Of a stretch of DNA of 33,488 nt, positions 33,412-33,488 are shown piece after piece. The translations under genes were made by a program, and so were the position numbers. Below the pieces are notes generated by a model. It was not told the origin of the DNA, made no database searches, and was given only the letters and a program-made list of their open reading frames with translations. The DNA is from Reclinomonas americana ATCC 50394 (taxonomy: Eukaryota > Jakobida > Jakobea > Jakobida): NCBI GenBank assembly GCA_048213135.1, contig AFZH01020499.1:1-33488 (forward strand). Direction: 5' to 3'. Positions within the stretch are counted from its first letter, which is position 1. Each line of letters opens with the position of its first letter.

Positions 33412-33488
33412 CGGTAGTAGAGTCGACTAGCGACGACGGGAGGTAGGCGGACGAAGTACGACGTAGTACGTATAGTTACGAGACACTA
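33412..33488. other. Terminal stretch of atypical composition
   Basis: The last 77 bases switch abruptly from GA repeats to sequence rich in CGA, TAG and TACG words (for example gtacgacgtagtacgtatag). It shows no RPB1 coding similarity on the minus strand. It may be intron, or unreliable sequence at an assembly end. Confidence 0.4.

Overview
This window reads as nuclear DNA of an intron-rich, gene-dense protist. Every intron I placed is spliceosomal (GT...AG), mostly 38 to 136 nt, with a few long introns swollen by CT/GA microsatellites. The RNA polymerase II tail carries about 19 canonical YSPxSPx heptads, which argues against kinetoplastids, trichomonads and red algae. Receptor-type PAS plus class III cyclase proteins with a TmcB-like membrane/TPR module suggest an amoebozoan, heterolobosean, stramenopile, ciliate or apusozoan-like protist. 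I cannot place it more precisely.

Layout. 1-2625: three tandem minus-strand WD40-repeat genes, the leftmost cut by the window edge. 2626-3134: divergent promoter region. 3135-5361 (+): a four-exon homologue of the splicing regulator NSRP1/CCDC55. 5437-13247 (-) and 13596-22536 (+): two very large paralogous receptor adenylyl cyclases, head to head across 348 bp, with 29 and 28 exons by my models. 22738-22871: a near-perfect inverted repeat (hairpin). 23121-25826 (+): a nine-exon Ser/Pro/Gln/His-rich protein of unknown function. 26360-28312 (-): a seven-exon PH-domain protein. 28905-30429 (+): a divergent actin-related protein. 30856-32919 and beyond the right edge (-): the C-terminal part of RPB1, with its CTD split over small phase-2 exons.

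The exon chains were built by hand from splice-site signals, reading-frame phase and, for the cyclases, protein alignment of the two paralogues. Each complete spliced model is a multiple of three with no internal stop: 1828, 2331, 492, 603, 351 and 416 aa; the RPB1 fragment gives 534 aa. A few junctions remain ambiguous and are flagged.

How the genes work together. The centre of the window is a signalling locus: a divergently transcribed pair of multi-pass membrane cyclases that keep the metal-binding aspartates and the Lys/Asp pair typical of ATP (cAMP-forming) specificity. They share about 16 intron positions in the sensor half but none in the catalytic domain. The flanking genes (splicing factor, RNA polymerase II, actin-related protein, PH protein) look like unlinked housekeeping or regulatory genes rather than one functional cluster.
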